Source of the DNA: Actinobacteria bacterium HGW-Actinobacteria-5
Lineage (GTDB): Bacteria > Actinomycetota > Actinomycetes > Propionibacteriales > Propionibacteriaceae
NCBI GenBank assembly: GCA_002843035.1
Contig: PHEV01000023.1
Location: 1-55,610 of the forward strand
Direction of reading: 5' to 3'
Length of the DNA stretch: 55,610 nucleotides
Shown piece by piece: positions 46,836-55,610 of this stretch. The notes beneath the pieces were generated by a model, which was not told where the DNA came from, searched no databases, and saw only the letters and a list, made by a program, of their open reading frames with translations. Position 1 is the stretch's first letter, and each line of letters opens with the position of its first letter. Made by a program: the position numbers and the translations under genes.

Positions 46836-46864
46836 ATTCTTTCATGCTGGGCGCCGCGTTGCAA
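46836..46864 (-). promoter_or_regulatory. Tentative S10 operon promoter
   Basis: On the minus strand TTGCAA (46859-46864), a 17-base spacer and AAGAAT (46836-46841). The TTGCAA hexamer is palindromic, and on the plus strand it also stands 17 bases before AGCATT (46882-46887), which is at -12 to -7 of the EamA gene. One -35 could therefore serve both directions. The -10 matches are weak. The rest of the 261-base gap shows GC-rich short palindromes but no clear leader structure. Confidence 0.3.
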
Positions 46865-46893
46865 AATCCTCTGCCTGGGGCAGCATTGGCCGC

Positions 46894-47883
46894 GTGAGCA
46901 GCACCTCGACCGAGCCCGTGCCGGCCGTCCACGCCAGCCGGATCGGCCTCGGTGTGGTGCTCGGGCTGGTCGCTTCGCTGACCTTCGCGACGTCCGGCAC
47001 GTTCGCCCGTCCGCTGCTGTCGGCGGGGTGGACACCGGGTGCCGCGGTGTTCTGGCGGGTCACCCTGGCCGCCGTCGTCCTGCTGCCGGTGGGGCTGTGG
47101 GTGATGCGCGGCCGGCTGCGCGAGGTCCTCGTCGAGTGGCGCACCATCGTCGCGTTCGGCGCACTGGCCGTCGCCACCGCCCAGCTGATGTACTTCGCCG
47201 CCGTCTCCCGGATGAGTGTGAGCGTCGCGCTGCTGATCGAGTACCTGGCGCCGGTCGCGCTGGTGCTGCTGGCCTGGGTGCGGACCCGGCACGCCCCGTC
47301 CCGGCTCGTGATCGCCGGGACGCTGACCAGCCTGGCCGGACTTGTCCTCGTGCTCGATCTGACCGGGGCCAGCGTCGACCCGCTGGGCGTGTTGTTCGGC
47401 CTGCTCGCCATGGTGGGCGCCGCAGCCTACTTCCTGCTCGGCGCGCGGCCGACCCGGTTGCACGCCCTGGCCCTGCCGGCGTTCGGCCTGCCGGTGGGTG
47501 CGGTGGTGCTCGGCCTGGCGGTGCTCGTCGGAGCGCTCCCCTATTCGGCACCCCTGGTCGACGTGCAGCTGATGGGGGCAGCAGTGCCCTGGTGGCAGCC
47601 GCTCAGCGTGGTCGTGATCGCGGCCACCGTGCTGGCGTACGCCTTCGGGGTCGCCGGGATCGGCCTGATGGGCGAGCGGCTGTCGAGCTTCGTCAGCCTG
47701 TCCGAAGTGCTGTTCGCCGCCCTGCTCGCCGCGATCGTGCTGGGTGAGGTGCCGGCGCCGATCCAGATCTTCGGCGGCGTCCTGATCGTCGCGGGCGTGG
47801 TCCTGATCCGGATCTCCAGCGGACGTGCGCCGGCCGGACTGCCGACGTTCCCGGACGAAGTGGAGGCGGCCGAGGCCGACTGA
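46894..47883 (+). CDS. EamA/DMT-family transporter
   Basis: A 329-residue membrane protein with ten predicted helices in two EamA halves. The first half starts [24 protein letters not shown]; the second begins [25 protein letters not shown]. The conserved ends [18 protein letters not shown] and [38 protein letters not shown] identify the drug/metabolite transporter superfamily. The substrate is unknown; some relatives export amino acids or related metabolites. Start GTG at 46894 without a strong ribosome site. It is divergent from rpsJ and convergent with the DprE2-like gene, 16 bases away. Confidence 0.92.
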   Translation: MSSTSTEPVPAVHASRIGLGVVLGLVASLTFATSGTFARPLLSAGWTPGAAVFWRVTLAAVVLLPVGLWVMRGRLREVLVEWRTIVAFGALAVATAQLMYFAAVSRMSVSVALLIEYLAPVALVLLAWVRTRHAPSRLVIAGTLTSLAGLVLVLDLTGASVDPLGVLFGLLAMVGAAAYFLLGARPTRLHALALPAFGLPVGAVVLGLAVLVGALPYSAPLVDVQLMGAAVPWWQPLSVVVIAATVLAYAFGVAGIGLMGERLSSFVSLSEVLFAALLAAIVLGEVPAPIQIFGGVLIVAGVVLIRISSGRAPAGLPTFPDEVEAAEAD

Positions 47884-47899
47884 CCCCGCACCGAGCGCG

Positions 47900-48637
47900 T
47901 CAACGGGGCATCCGCCGCCAGACCGACCGCGGCACGAAACGGGCGATCCCGAACATCACCCGCAGTTGCCACGGGATCCACAGGTCCACTCCCCGCCCCG
48001 ATCGGACCCGCGCCACCACGGCGTCCGCGACCTGGTCGGGGGTGGAGGAGAACGGCGCCGGTTCCATGCCGGCAGTCATCCGGCCGACCACGAAGCCGGG
48101 CCGGGCGATGACCAGGTGCACGCCGCTGCCGTGCAGGGCGTCGGCCAGCCCGGAGGCGAACCCGTCCAGCCCCGCCTTGGCCGAGCCGTAGACGTAGTTG
48201 GCCCGCCGCACCCGCGCGCCCGCGACGGAGGAGAAGGCGACCAGGGTGCCGCGGCCACGCGCCCGCATCCGGTCGGCGAGGACGGTGAGCAGCGCGGCCT
48301 GGGCCACGAAGTCGGTGTGCAGCAACGCCGCGGCAGCCTCGGAGTTCCGTTCGGCCAGCGCCTGGTCACCGAGTACCCCGAAGGCGAGCACGGCCACGTC
48401 GATCGGTCCGACCCGCTCCTCGATCCCGGCCACCACGCCGGGCTGCGCGGCGATCTCGTCGGCGTCGAACGCCACGGTCTCCACCCGCTCGGCGCCCGCC
48501 TCGCGGCACGCCGCCACGGCCTCGTCCAGCGGCCCGGGACGCGCCGCCAGCACCACGCTCGCCCCTGGCGCGAGCCGGGTGGCCACCGCCAGCCCGATCT
48601 CACTGCGTCCGCCGAAGACCGCGACGACCTCGCTCAC
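47900..48637 (-). CDS. Short-chain dehydrogenase resembling DprE2
   Basis: A 245-residue SDR. The start is a GTG overlapping the gltX stop (GTGA). The cofactor loop is [12 protein letters not shown]; the catalytic Ser and Tyr-x3-Lys are in FSSVAG and YVYGSAKAG. The C-terminal half ([32 protein letters not shown], then [12 protein letters not shown]) resembles the keto-reductase DprE2 of decaprenylphospho-arabinose synthesis. No DprE1 flavoprotein gene is near, and a DPA pathway is unexpected in non-mycolate bacteria, so the substrate may differ. It is probably cotranslated with gltX. Confidence 0.85.
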   Translation of the reverse strand: MSEVVAVFGGRSEIGLAVATRLAPGASVVLAARPGPLDEAVAACREAGAERVETVAFDADEIAAQPGVVAGIEERVGPIDVAVLAFGVLGDQALAERNSEAAAALLHTDFVAQAALLTVLADRMRARGRGTLVAFSSVAGARVRRANYVYGSAKAGLDGFASGLADALHGSGVHLVIARPGFVVGRMTAGMEPAPFSSTPDQVADAVVARVRSGRGVDLWIPWQLRVMFGIARFVPRSVWRRMPR

Positions 48638-50100
48638 AGCCGGGCGGCCAGCTTCGCCATTCGCGCAAGCGACGACTCGCGGCCCAGCAGTTCCATCGAC
48701 TCGAACAGGGGCGGGGAGACATTCGAACCGGTCACCGCCAGCCGCACCGGGCCGAAGGCGAACTTCGGCTTGATGCCGAGGCCCTCCACCAGCGCCTCGC
48801 GCAGCGCAGCCTGGATGGCCTCGTGGTTCCACTCCCCCAGCCCGGCCAGCGCAGTGGTCGCCGCCGCCACCACTGCGGCGGCATCCGGGCCGGTCTTCGC
48901 CAGCGCGTCCGGGTCGATCTCCAGCTCCGCGTCGGGCGTGAACAGGTAGGCCAGCTTCGGTACCGCCTCGCTGAGCAGCACCAGCCGCTCCTGCACCAGC
49001 GGGACGGCCTTGCGGAGCAGGGCGTCGTCGTGCTCCGAGGGCTGCGTCCACTGGCCCTCGCGGACGGCGAACTCGACCACCCGGTCGCCCAGCTCGTCGG
49101 CAGACAGGGCCCGGATGTAGTGCCCGTTCAACGCGTTCAGCTTCGCCAGGTCGAAGATCGGGCCGGTGGTGTTCACCTTCGCCCAGTCGAACGCGGCCAC
49201 GAACTCCTCGAATGACGCCACGTCCTCGCCCTCGACGACCGGGGGGTAGGCCAGCAGCTGCAGGAAGTTCCGCAGCGCCTCGGGCAGGTAGCCCTGCTCG
49301 ACGAACCAGGTCAGTCGCGCCGCCGGGTTCTTGCGCTTGGAGATCTTCGACTTGTCGGTGTTGCGCAGCAGCGGCATGTGCGCGAACGCCGGCTCGGCCC
49401 AGCCCAGCCAGCGGTACAGCAGCAGGTGCTTGGGGGTGGAGGAGATCCACTCCTCACCGCGCACCACGTGGGTGATCCCCATCAGGTGGTCGTCCACCAC
49501 CACAGCGAGGTGGTAGGTCGGGAACCCGTCCGCCTTCAGGATCACCTGGTCATCCGGACGCGGCGCGCTCACCTCGCCGCGGATCACGTCGGTGAAGCTC
49601 AGCTCGACGTCGTCGGGGATCAGCATCCGCACCACCGGCGTCTCGCTGAACCCGGGCAACTGGGCCCGCTCCTCACGGGTCTTCCCCAGGCACAGCCGGT
49701 CGTAGCCGGTGACCGCGGCCTTGCTCGCCTGCTGCTCGGCCCGCAGTTCGGCCAGCCGCTCGGTGGAGCACCAGCAGTAGTAGGCGTGGCCGGCCTCGAG
49801 CAGCTGGTCGACGAACGGACGGTAGGTGTCCAGGCGCTCCGACTGCCGGTACGGCGCGTAGGGGCCGCCGATGTCGGGGCCTTCGCTCCAGTCCAGGCCC
49901 AGCCAGTGCAGGGTGTCGTAGATCTGCTGCTCCGAGGACGCCACGTAGCGGGCGCGGTCGGTGTCCTCGATCCGCAGCACGAACTGCCCACCGGTGGCGC
50001 GGGCGTAGGCGAGGTTGAACAGGGACATGTACGCCGTGCCGACGTGCGGGTCGCCGGTCGGCGACGGCGCCACGCGGAGGCGGGCTGGGCTGGCAGTCAT
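48634..50100 (-). CDS. gltX: Glutamate--tRNA ligase
   Basis: GluRS charges tRNA-Glu. The 488-residue class I synthetase has the HIGH-type motif HVGT (19-22) in APSPTGDPHVGTAY and the KMSKS-type motif K252-ISK255-R. The segment LRIEDTDRARYVASSEQQIYDTL is typical. Its C-terminal all-helical anticodon-binding half is complete. In bacteria lacking GlnRS it often also charges tRNA-Gln; here glnS lies next to it in the opposite direction, so it need not. A -10-like TAGGCT (50110-50115, minus) is ten bases before the ATG, implying a very short leader. Confidence 0.96.
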   Translation of the reverse strand: MTASPARLRVAPSPTGDPHVGTAYMSLFNLAYARATGGQFVLRIEDTDRARYVASSEQQIYDTLHWLGLDWSEGPDIGGPYAPYRQSERLDTYRPFVDQLLEAGHAYYCWCSTERLAELRAEQQASKAAVTGYDRLCLGKTREERAQLPGFSETPVVRMLIPDDVELSFTDVIRGEVSAPRPDDQVILKADGFPTYHLAVVVDDHLMGITHVVRGEEWISSTPKHLLLYRWLGWAEPAFAHMPLLRNTDKSKISKRKNPAARLTWFVEQGYLPEALRNFLQLLAYPPVVEGEDVASFEEFVAAFDWAKVNTTGPIFDLAKLNALNGHYIRALSADELGDRVVEFAVREGQWTQPSEHDDALLRKAVPLVQERLVLLSEAVPKLAYLFTPDAELEIDPDALAKTGPDAAAVVAAATTALAGLGEWNHEAIQAALREALVEGLGIKPKFAFGPVRLAVTGSNVSPPLFESMELLGRESSLARMAKLAARL

Positions 50101-50250
50101 AGCCGGATCAGCCTAGACGACGAGACCTTCTGGCGCGCGGGCGACTGAAGGGCGACGGGTCTCGACGAAGGGCGGGGCAGGCACCCGCGGTCGTCCGGCG
50201 GCAGCCCGTTCGACGAGTCGTCGGCGGTCGGGAGGGCGGCCCGGCGCTTG

Positions 50251-50256
50251 TAGGCT
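50251..50256 (+). promoter_or_regulatory. -10 element for a leaderless glnS mRNA
   Basis: TAGGCT lies seven bases before the glnS ATG at 50264, with no ribosome binding site. The same hexamer lies before gltX on the other strand in this 163-base divergent gap. Confidence 0.45.
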
Positions 50257-50263
50257 TTCGGCC

Positions 50264-51942
<1,679 letters not shown>

Positions 51943-51946
<4 letters not shown>

Positions 51947-52860
51947 GCGGGTCCGGTCGCGTCGCCGACCGGTTGGCCCCGCTCGTCCTGCCCGACCTGA
52001 CCGGCCGGCGTGCCGTTGTCACCGGGGCGAGCAGCGGCATCGGGCTCGCCACCGCGACCGCGCTCGCCGGAGCGGGCGCCGAGGTCGTGCTGGCGGTTCG
52101 CGACCAGGCCCGGGGCGAGGCCGCCGCGTCCCGGATCACCGGGGTCCATCCGCAGGCACAGGTCCGGGTGGAGCTCGTCGAACTCGGCTCGCTGGTCAGC
52201 ATCGCCGACTTCACGGCCCGACTGGCCCACGAGCCGGTGCACCTGCTGGTGAACAATGCCGGCACCGGCTCCGGCGACCCGGACGCCCGTACCGCCGACG
52301 GCTTCGACCTGCAGGTCGGCGTGAACTACCTGGGTGCCTGGGCCGTCACAGGCGGGCTCTGGCCCGCGCTGCGCGCCGCCGGGTCCGCCCGCGTGGTCAC
52401 CCTCGGTTCCCTGATGGCGACCCGTGGCCGGATCGGTCCGGAGTTCGGCCGTCCGGGCGGCTCCACCTACCACTCCTACAGCGACTCCAAGCTCGCCATG
52501 GTCGTGATCGCCGGCGAGCTGCGACGGCGCTGCGCACGCGCGGGTGTCGGCGTCACCGCGGTCGCCGCCCACCCGGGTTGGTGCCAGACCGCGGTCTTCG
52601 CCAACGGCGGGCCGCCAGCTGCGGTCGAGATCGTGGGACGTCTCACCGGTGCGATCCAGTCGGCGACGGACGGCGCCCAGCCCATCCTGCTCGCCGCGAC
52701 CGACCCGCACCCGGGCGCCTACTACGGCCCGACCCGGCGCGGCGGCGCCTCCGGCCCGCCCGGCCCGGCGAGACTGCCGGCCGGTGCCCTTGTCCCGGGC
52801 GTCGGCGAGCGGCTCTGGGATCTTTCGACCGAACTGACCGGGGTGGCGTTCGAGCCCTAA
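51943..52860 (+). CDS. Short-chain dehydrogenase/reductase (oxidoreductase-like)
   Basis: A 305-residue classical-fold SDR. The start is a GTG overlapping the glnS stop. The NADP loop is VVTGASSGIGLATA, the NNAG motif is at LLVNNAGTG, and the catalytic Tyr-x3-Lys is YSDSK in STYHSYSDSKLAMVV. HPGWCQTAVFANG and ATDPHPGAYYGPTRRGGASG match retinol dehydrogenase-like SDRs of actinobacteria. The substrate is not known. Translationally coupled to glnS. Confidence 0.88.
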
Positions 52861-52863
52861 GGT
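52858..52863 (+). promoter_or_regulatory. -10 element for a leaderless PfkB-kinase mRNA
   Basis: TAAGGT overlaps the stop codon of the upstream SDR gene and ends seven bases before the ATG at 52871. No purine-rich ribosome site precedes that ATG. Readthrough from the SDR gene is the alternative. Confidence 0.35.
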
Positions 52864-52870
52864 ATGGGCC

Positions 52871-53797
52871 ATGGAGGTCCCCGTCACCGTCGTGGGCGAA
52901 GCCCTGATCGACATCGTCATTCCCCCGACCGGGGATGCCGTCGAGCACGTGGGAGGGAGTCCTGCGAACGTCGCGATCGGGCTCGCCCGGCTCGGCCACC
53001 CCACTCGTCTGGCCACCCACATCGGCCCCGATGCGCGCGGCGAGCGGATCGCGGCGCTGATGGAGGCGGAGGGTGTGGAACTCGCCGCCGGCAGCAGCAA
53101 CGCGCAGCGCACGCCGACCGCCGCAGCCCATCTCGACGCTGCGGGGGTGGCAAGCTACGAGTTCGACCTGGACTGGCAACTCGACCCCGCCCAGGTGATC
53201 GTGCCGCCCGGCGGCCACCTGCACACCGGTTCGATCGCCGCCACGCTTGCCCCGGGTGGTGCGGCCGTGCTCGACATCGTGCGCGCGGCCCGCAGCCACG
53301 CGACCGTCTCCTACGACCCGAACGCGCGACCGACGCTGATGGGCAGCCCGGACGAGGCCCGGCCGGTGATCGAGCGCCTGATCGGCCTCGCCGACGTCGT
53401 GAAGGCCTCGGATGAGGATGTCCGCTGGCTCTACGGCACCACGCCGGTCACCCAGGTGCTCGCGCACTGGGCCTCCCTCGGACCGACCGTCTGCGCGGTC
53501 ACGCAGGGCGGGGAGGAGGTCGTCGTGCTCGCTGCCGGCGAGGTGCAGCGCTACCCGACCCTGCCCACTCACGTCGCCGACACCGTCGGTGCCGGCGACT
53601 CCTTCATGGCGGGTCTGATCTCCGGCCTGCTGGACGCGGGGCTGCTCGGCGACGAGGACGCGCGCGAACGGCTGCGGTTCGCCGAGTGGCCCACGATCGA
53701 GTCGGCCGTCGAGCGCGCCCTCGCCTGCGCTGCGATCACCGTGTCCCGGGCGGGCGCAAACCCGCCCACGCGCGCCGACCTCGAGATCGACGCCTGA
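52871..53797 (+). CDS. PfkB-family carbohydrate kinase (fructokinase-like)
   Basis: A 308-residue PfkB sugar kinase. VVGEALIDIVIPP with the following HVGGSPANVAIGLARLG is the N-terminal PfkB signature, and DTVGAGDSFMAGLISGLLDAG is the second, containing the catalytic aspartate and anion-hole glycines. The sequence VSYDPNARPTLM is fructokinase-like. Substrate is uncertain (fructose is most likely). It follows the SDR gene by ten bases and may be leaderless or read through from it. A hairpin lies 18-60 bases after the stop. Confidence 0.9.
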   Translation: MEVPVTVVGEALIDIVIPPTGDAVEHVGGSPANVAIGLARLGHPTRLATHIGPDARGERIAALMEAEGVELAAGSSNAQRTPTAAAHLDAAGVASYEFDLDWQLDPAQVIVPPGGHLHTGSIAATLAPGGAAVLDIVRAARSHATVSYDPNARPTLMGSPDEARPVIERLIGLADVVKASDEDVRWLYGTTPVTQVLAHWASLGPTVCAVTQGGEEVVVLAAGEVQRYPTLPTHVADTVGAGDSFMAGLISGLLDAGLLGDEDARERLRFAEWPTIESAVERALACAAITVSRAGANPPTRADLEIDA

Positions 53798-53814
53798 CCA
53801 TCCGCCACCCCACC

Positions 53815-53863
53815 GAGCCCCACTCCTGGTGTTGAGCCCCACTCCTGAAGGGGGGCTCAGGAG
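53815..53863. terminator. Repeat and hairpin between convergent kinase and flavin reductase genes
   Basis: The 14-base unit GAGCCCCACTCCTG occurs twice with a 19-base period (53815-53828, 53834-53847). Its second copy pairs with a following inverted copy: TGAGCCCC (53833-53840) with GGGGCTCA (53852-53859) over an 11-base loop, and CTCCTG (53842-53847) with CAGGAG (53858-53863) as an alternative. The right arm contains the stop codon of the minus-strand flavin reductase. It likely terminates the kinase transcript. Confidence 0.55.
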
Positions 53864-54375
53864 CCGGCCAGGCGCGGGTAGCGGCCCCGGTAGTGCACCA
53901 GGGGATCGGCATCGTCCCCGGCCGCCATGTGTTCGAGCACGCAGGTGACGAGTTGCGACCACCCCACCTCGGCCACGGACTCCAGCCGCACACCGGCCCA
54001 GGTCGGTGCGCCGGTCGGCACGGGACCCCAGTCCGTGTCGGTGAAGTCTGCCTGCCGGAACGGCCCGCCCGGCGCGGGATCCTCCCCGGCGAAGATCCTG
54101 GCGAGCTGTTGCCGGTCGTGCGCCAGCACGGTCACGGCGGCCCTTCCGGACGCCGCCAGTGCGTCGGCCAGATCCGACAGCGGATCGAGGAGGGCCACCA
54201 GCCGCGGCGGCGTCCCGTTCGCGACCAGGACCGAGGACACCGTCAGGCCGGCGGGGCGCCGCTCCCCCACCGCCGTCCACAGGGTCACGCCGGCAGCCAG
54301 CCGGCCACGGAACGACCGGACGGCGTCGCGCGCCGCCGGCGGATCCGCGAACGGATCGGTGTGGTGGATGGTCAT
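53857..54375 (-). CDS. Flavin reductase-like domain protein
   Basis: A 172-residue protein of the flavin reductase-like FMN-binding fold (HpaC type). FRGRLAAGVTLWTAV opens the domain; the FMN-binding strand LTVSSVLVANGTPPRLVALLDPLSDLADAL and the later VTVLAHDRQQLARIFAG match the family. The ATG follows GGGAGGGG. Such proteins reduce flavin for oxygenases or serve as FMN stores; no partner oxygenase is near. Its stop lies within the hairpin arm shared with the kinase. Confidence 0.85.
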   Translation of the reverse strand: MTIHHTDPFADPPAARDAVRSFRGRLAAGVTLWTAVGERRPAGLTVSSVLVANGTPPRLVALLDPLSDLADALAASGRAAVTVLAHDRQQLARIFAGEDPAPGGPFRQADFTDTDWGPVPTGAPTWAGVRLESVAEVGWSQLVTCVLEHMAAGDDADPLVHYRGRYPRLAGS

Positions 54376-54399
54376 CGAGCCCCTCCCGGAATTGCCGGA

Positions 54400-54428
54400 C
54401 GGCGCCGGTCCCGAAGGAACCGGCGCCG
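54400..54428 (-). terminator. Terminator-like hairpin after tuf
   Basis: CGGCGCCGGT (54400-54409) pairs with ACCGGCGCCG (54419-54428), 21 bases after the tuf stop on the minus strand. A ten-bp GC-rich stem, no T-run. It separates tuf from the flavin reductase gene. Confidence 0.55.
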
Positions 54429-54448
54429 CCTGGTAGCGCTGAATCAGA

Positions 54449-55610
54449 TCACTTGATGATCTTGGTCACGCGGCCCGCGCCCACGGTCCGGCCACCCTCG
54501 CGGATGGCGAACTTCAGGCCGTCCTCCATGGCGATCGGCTTGTTCAGGTGCACGGTCATGTCGGTGTTGTCACCAGGCATCACCATGTCGGTGCCCTCGG
54601 GCAGCTGAACGACGCCGGTCACGTCGGTGGTGCGGAAGTAGAACTGCGGGCTGTAGTTGGAGAAGAACGGCTTGTGACGGCCACCCTCTTCCTTCGTCAG
54701 CACGTAGACGTTGCCCTCGAAGTCGGTGTGCGGGGTGGTCGAACCCGGCTTGATCACGACCATGCCGCGCTCGACGTCGTCCTTCTTGGTGCCGCGCAGC
54801 AGCAGGCCGACGTTCTCGCCCGCGCGACCCTCGTCGAGGATCTTGCGGAACATCTCCACACCGGTGATGGTGGTGGACTGCTTGGCGTCGTGGATGCCGA
54901 TGATGTCGACGACCTCGCCGGTCTTGACGATGCCGCGCTCGATCCGGCCGGTCACCACGGTGCCACGACCGGTGATGGTGAACACGTCCTCGATCGGCAT
55001 CAGGAACGGCTTGTCGGTCTCGCGCTCCGGCTGCGGGATGTACTCGTCCACCGCGTCCATCAGCTCGAGGATCGACTCGCTCCACTTCTCGTCGCCGTTC
55101 ATGGCCGGGAAGGCGGCCACGCGCACGATCGGGCAGTTGTCGCCGTCGAACTCCTGCGCGCTGAGCAGCTCGCGGACCTCGAGCTCGACCAGCTCGATCA
55201 GCTCCTCGTCGTCGACCATGTCGCACTTGTTCAGCGCAACCACGATCGCCGGGACACCAACCTGGCGAGCCAGCAGGACGTGCTCGCGCGTCTGCGGCAT
55301 CGGGCCGTCGGTCGCGGCGACAACCAGGATCGCACCGTCCATCTGGGCGGCACCGGTGATCATGTTCTTCACGTAGTCGGCGTGACCCGGGCAGTCCACG
55401 TGGGCGTAGTGACGCTTCTCGGTCTGGTACTCGACGTGCGCGATCGAGATCGTGATACCGCGCTGGCGCTCCTCCGGAGCCTTGTCGATCTGATCGAACG
55501 CGGACACCGCATTGAGCTCGGGGTACTTGTCGTGGAGCACCTTCGTAATCGCCGCGGTGAGCGTGGTCTTGCCGTGGTCGATGTGCCCGATGGTGCCGAT
55601 GTTGCAGTGC
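54449..55610 (-). CDS. tuf: Elongation factor Tu, 5'-truncated by the window edge
   Basis: EF-Tu delivers aminoacyl-tRNA to the ribosome. The visible reading frame runs to the window edge, giving 387 residues of about 397; roughly the first ten are outside. The P-loop GHIDHGKTT, the switch I region [36 protein letters not shown] (positions near 55370), NKCDMV and SAQEFDGDN are present, with domains 2 and 3 complete to the end [10 protein letters not shown]. In the usual str operon fusA would lie upstream (outside to the right), but here the S10 operon does not follow directly. Confidence 0.98.
   Translation of the reverse strand, partial: HCNIGTIGHIDHGKTTLTAAITKVLHDKYPELNAVSAFDQIDKAPEERQRGITISIAHVEYQTEKRHYAHVDCPGHADYVKNMITGAAQMDGAILVVAATDGPMPQTREHVLLARQVGVPAIVVALNKCDMVDDEELIELVELEVRELLSAQEFDGDNCPIVRVAAFPAMNGDEKWSESILELMDAVDEYIPQPERETDKPFLMPIEDVFTITGRGTVVTGRIERGIVKTGEVVDIIGIHDAKQSTTITGVEMFRKILDEGRAGENVGLLLRGTKKDDVERGMVVIKPGSTTPHTDFEGNVYVLTKEEGGRHKPFFSNYSPQFYFRTTDVTGVVQLPEGTDMVMPGDNTDMTVHLNKPIAMEDGLKFAIREGGRTVGAGRVTKIIK

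Overview
The window is high-GC DNA (roughly 70% GC) from an actinomycete. The evidence is a SepF/DivIVA division set without FtsA or Min proteins, a DUF3040 protein, a LexA box of the actinobacterial type, many leaderless TANNNT promoters and a short-LID adenylate kinase. A bacterial GlnRS and a DAP-type MurE motif (DNPR) fit Propionibacteriaceae or close relatives; that placement is an inference. The window is gene dense and has no gene-free stretch above 300 bases. I saw no tRNA, rRNA, CRISPR array or insertion sequence.

Left third (about 0.1-17.6 kb, all minus strand): the division and cell wall (dcw) cluster, read from right to left as mraZ, rsmH, ftsL-like, ftsI, murE, murF, mraY, murD, ftsW, murG, murC, ftsQ, ftsZ, pgeF, sepF, yggT, divIVA. 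Most junctions overlap by 1-14 bases, so the genes are probably translationally coupled. An MraZ operator of four GTGG boxes at an exact 10-bp period precedes mraZ. The first 100 bases of the window do not belong to this cluster: they encode a DEAH-helicase fragment on the opposite strand that abuts a broken divIVA, which suggests a chimeric contig end or a rearrangement.

Middle (17.7-34 kb): a MoxR-DUF58-TgpA transglutaminase operon divergent from mraZ; a DUF3040 protein; a HEPN-protein/dinB operon behind a LexA-type box; a DUF4126 membrane protein coupled to an FAD oxidoreductase; a 34-bp perfect inverted repeat with nested palindromes; the ATP-grasp/alpha-E/transglutaminase operon; a DEAD-box helicase; an RDD protein; and a tandem-GNAT protein.

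Right (33-46.6 kb, minus strand): an uninterrupted S10-spc ribosomal protein supercluster from rpsJ to rplO, a strong terminator-like hairpin, then secY-adk-map and a ketopantoate-reductase-like gene. The infA-rpmJ-rpsM-rpsK-rpoA block that often follows map is not here.

Right end (46.9-55.6 kb): an EamA transporter, then two divergent aminoacyl-tRNA synthetases (gltX and glnS), each overlapping a downstream short-chain dehydrogenase by four bases, then a PfkB sugar kinase, a flavin reductase-like protein and the 5'-truncated tuf gene at the edge. This 7.8-kb block separates tuf from the S10 operon.
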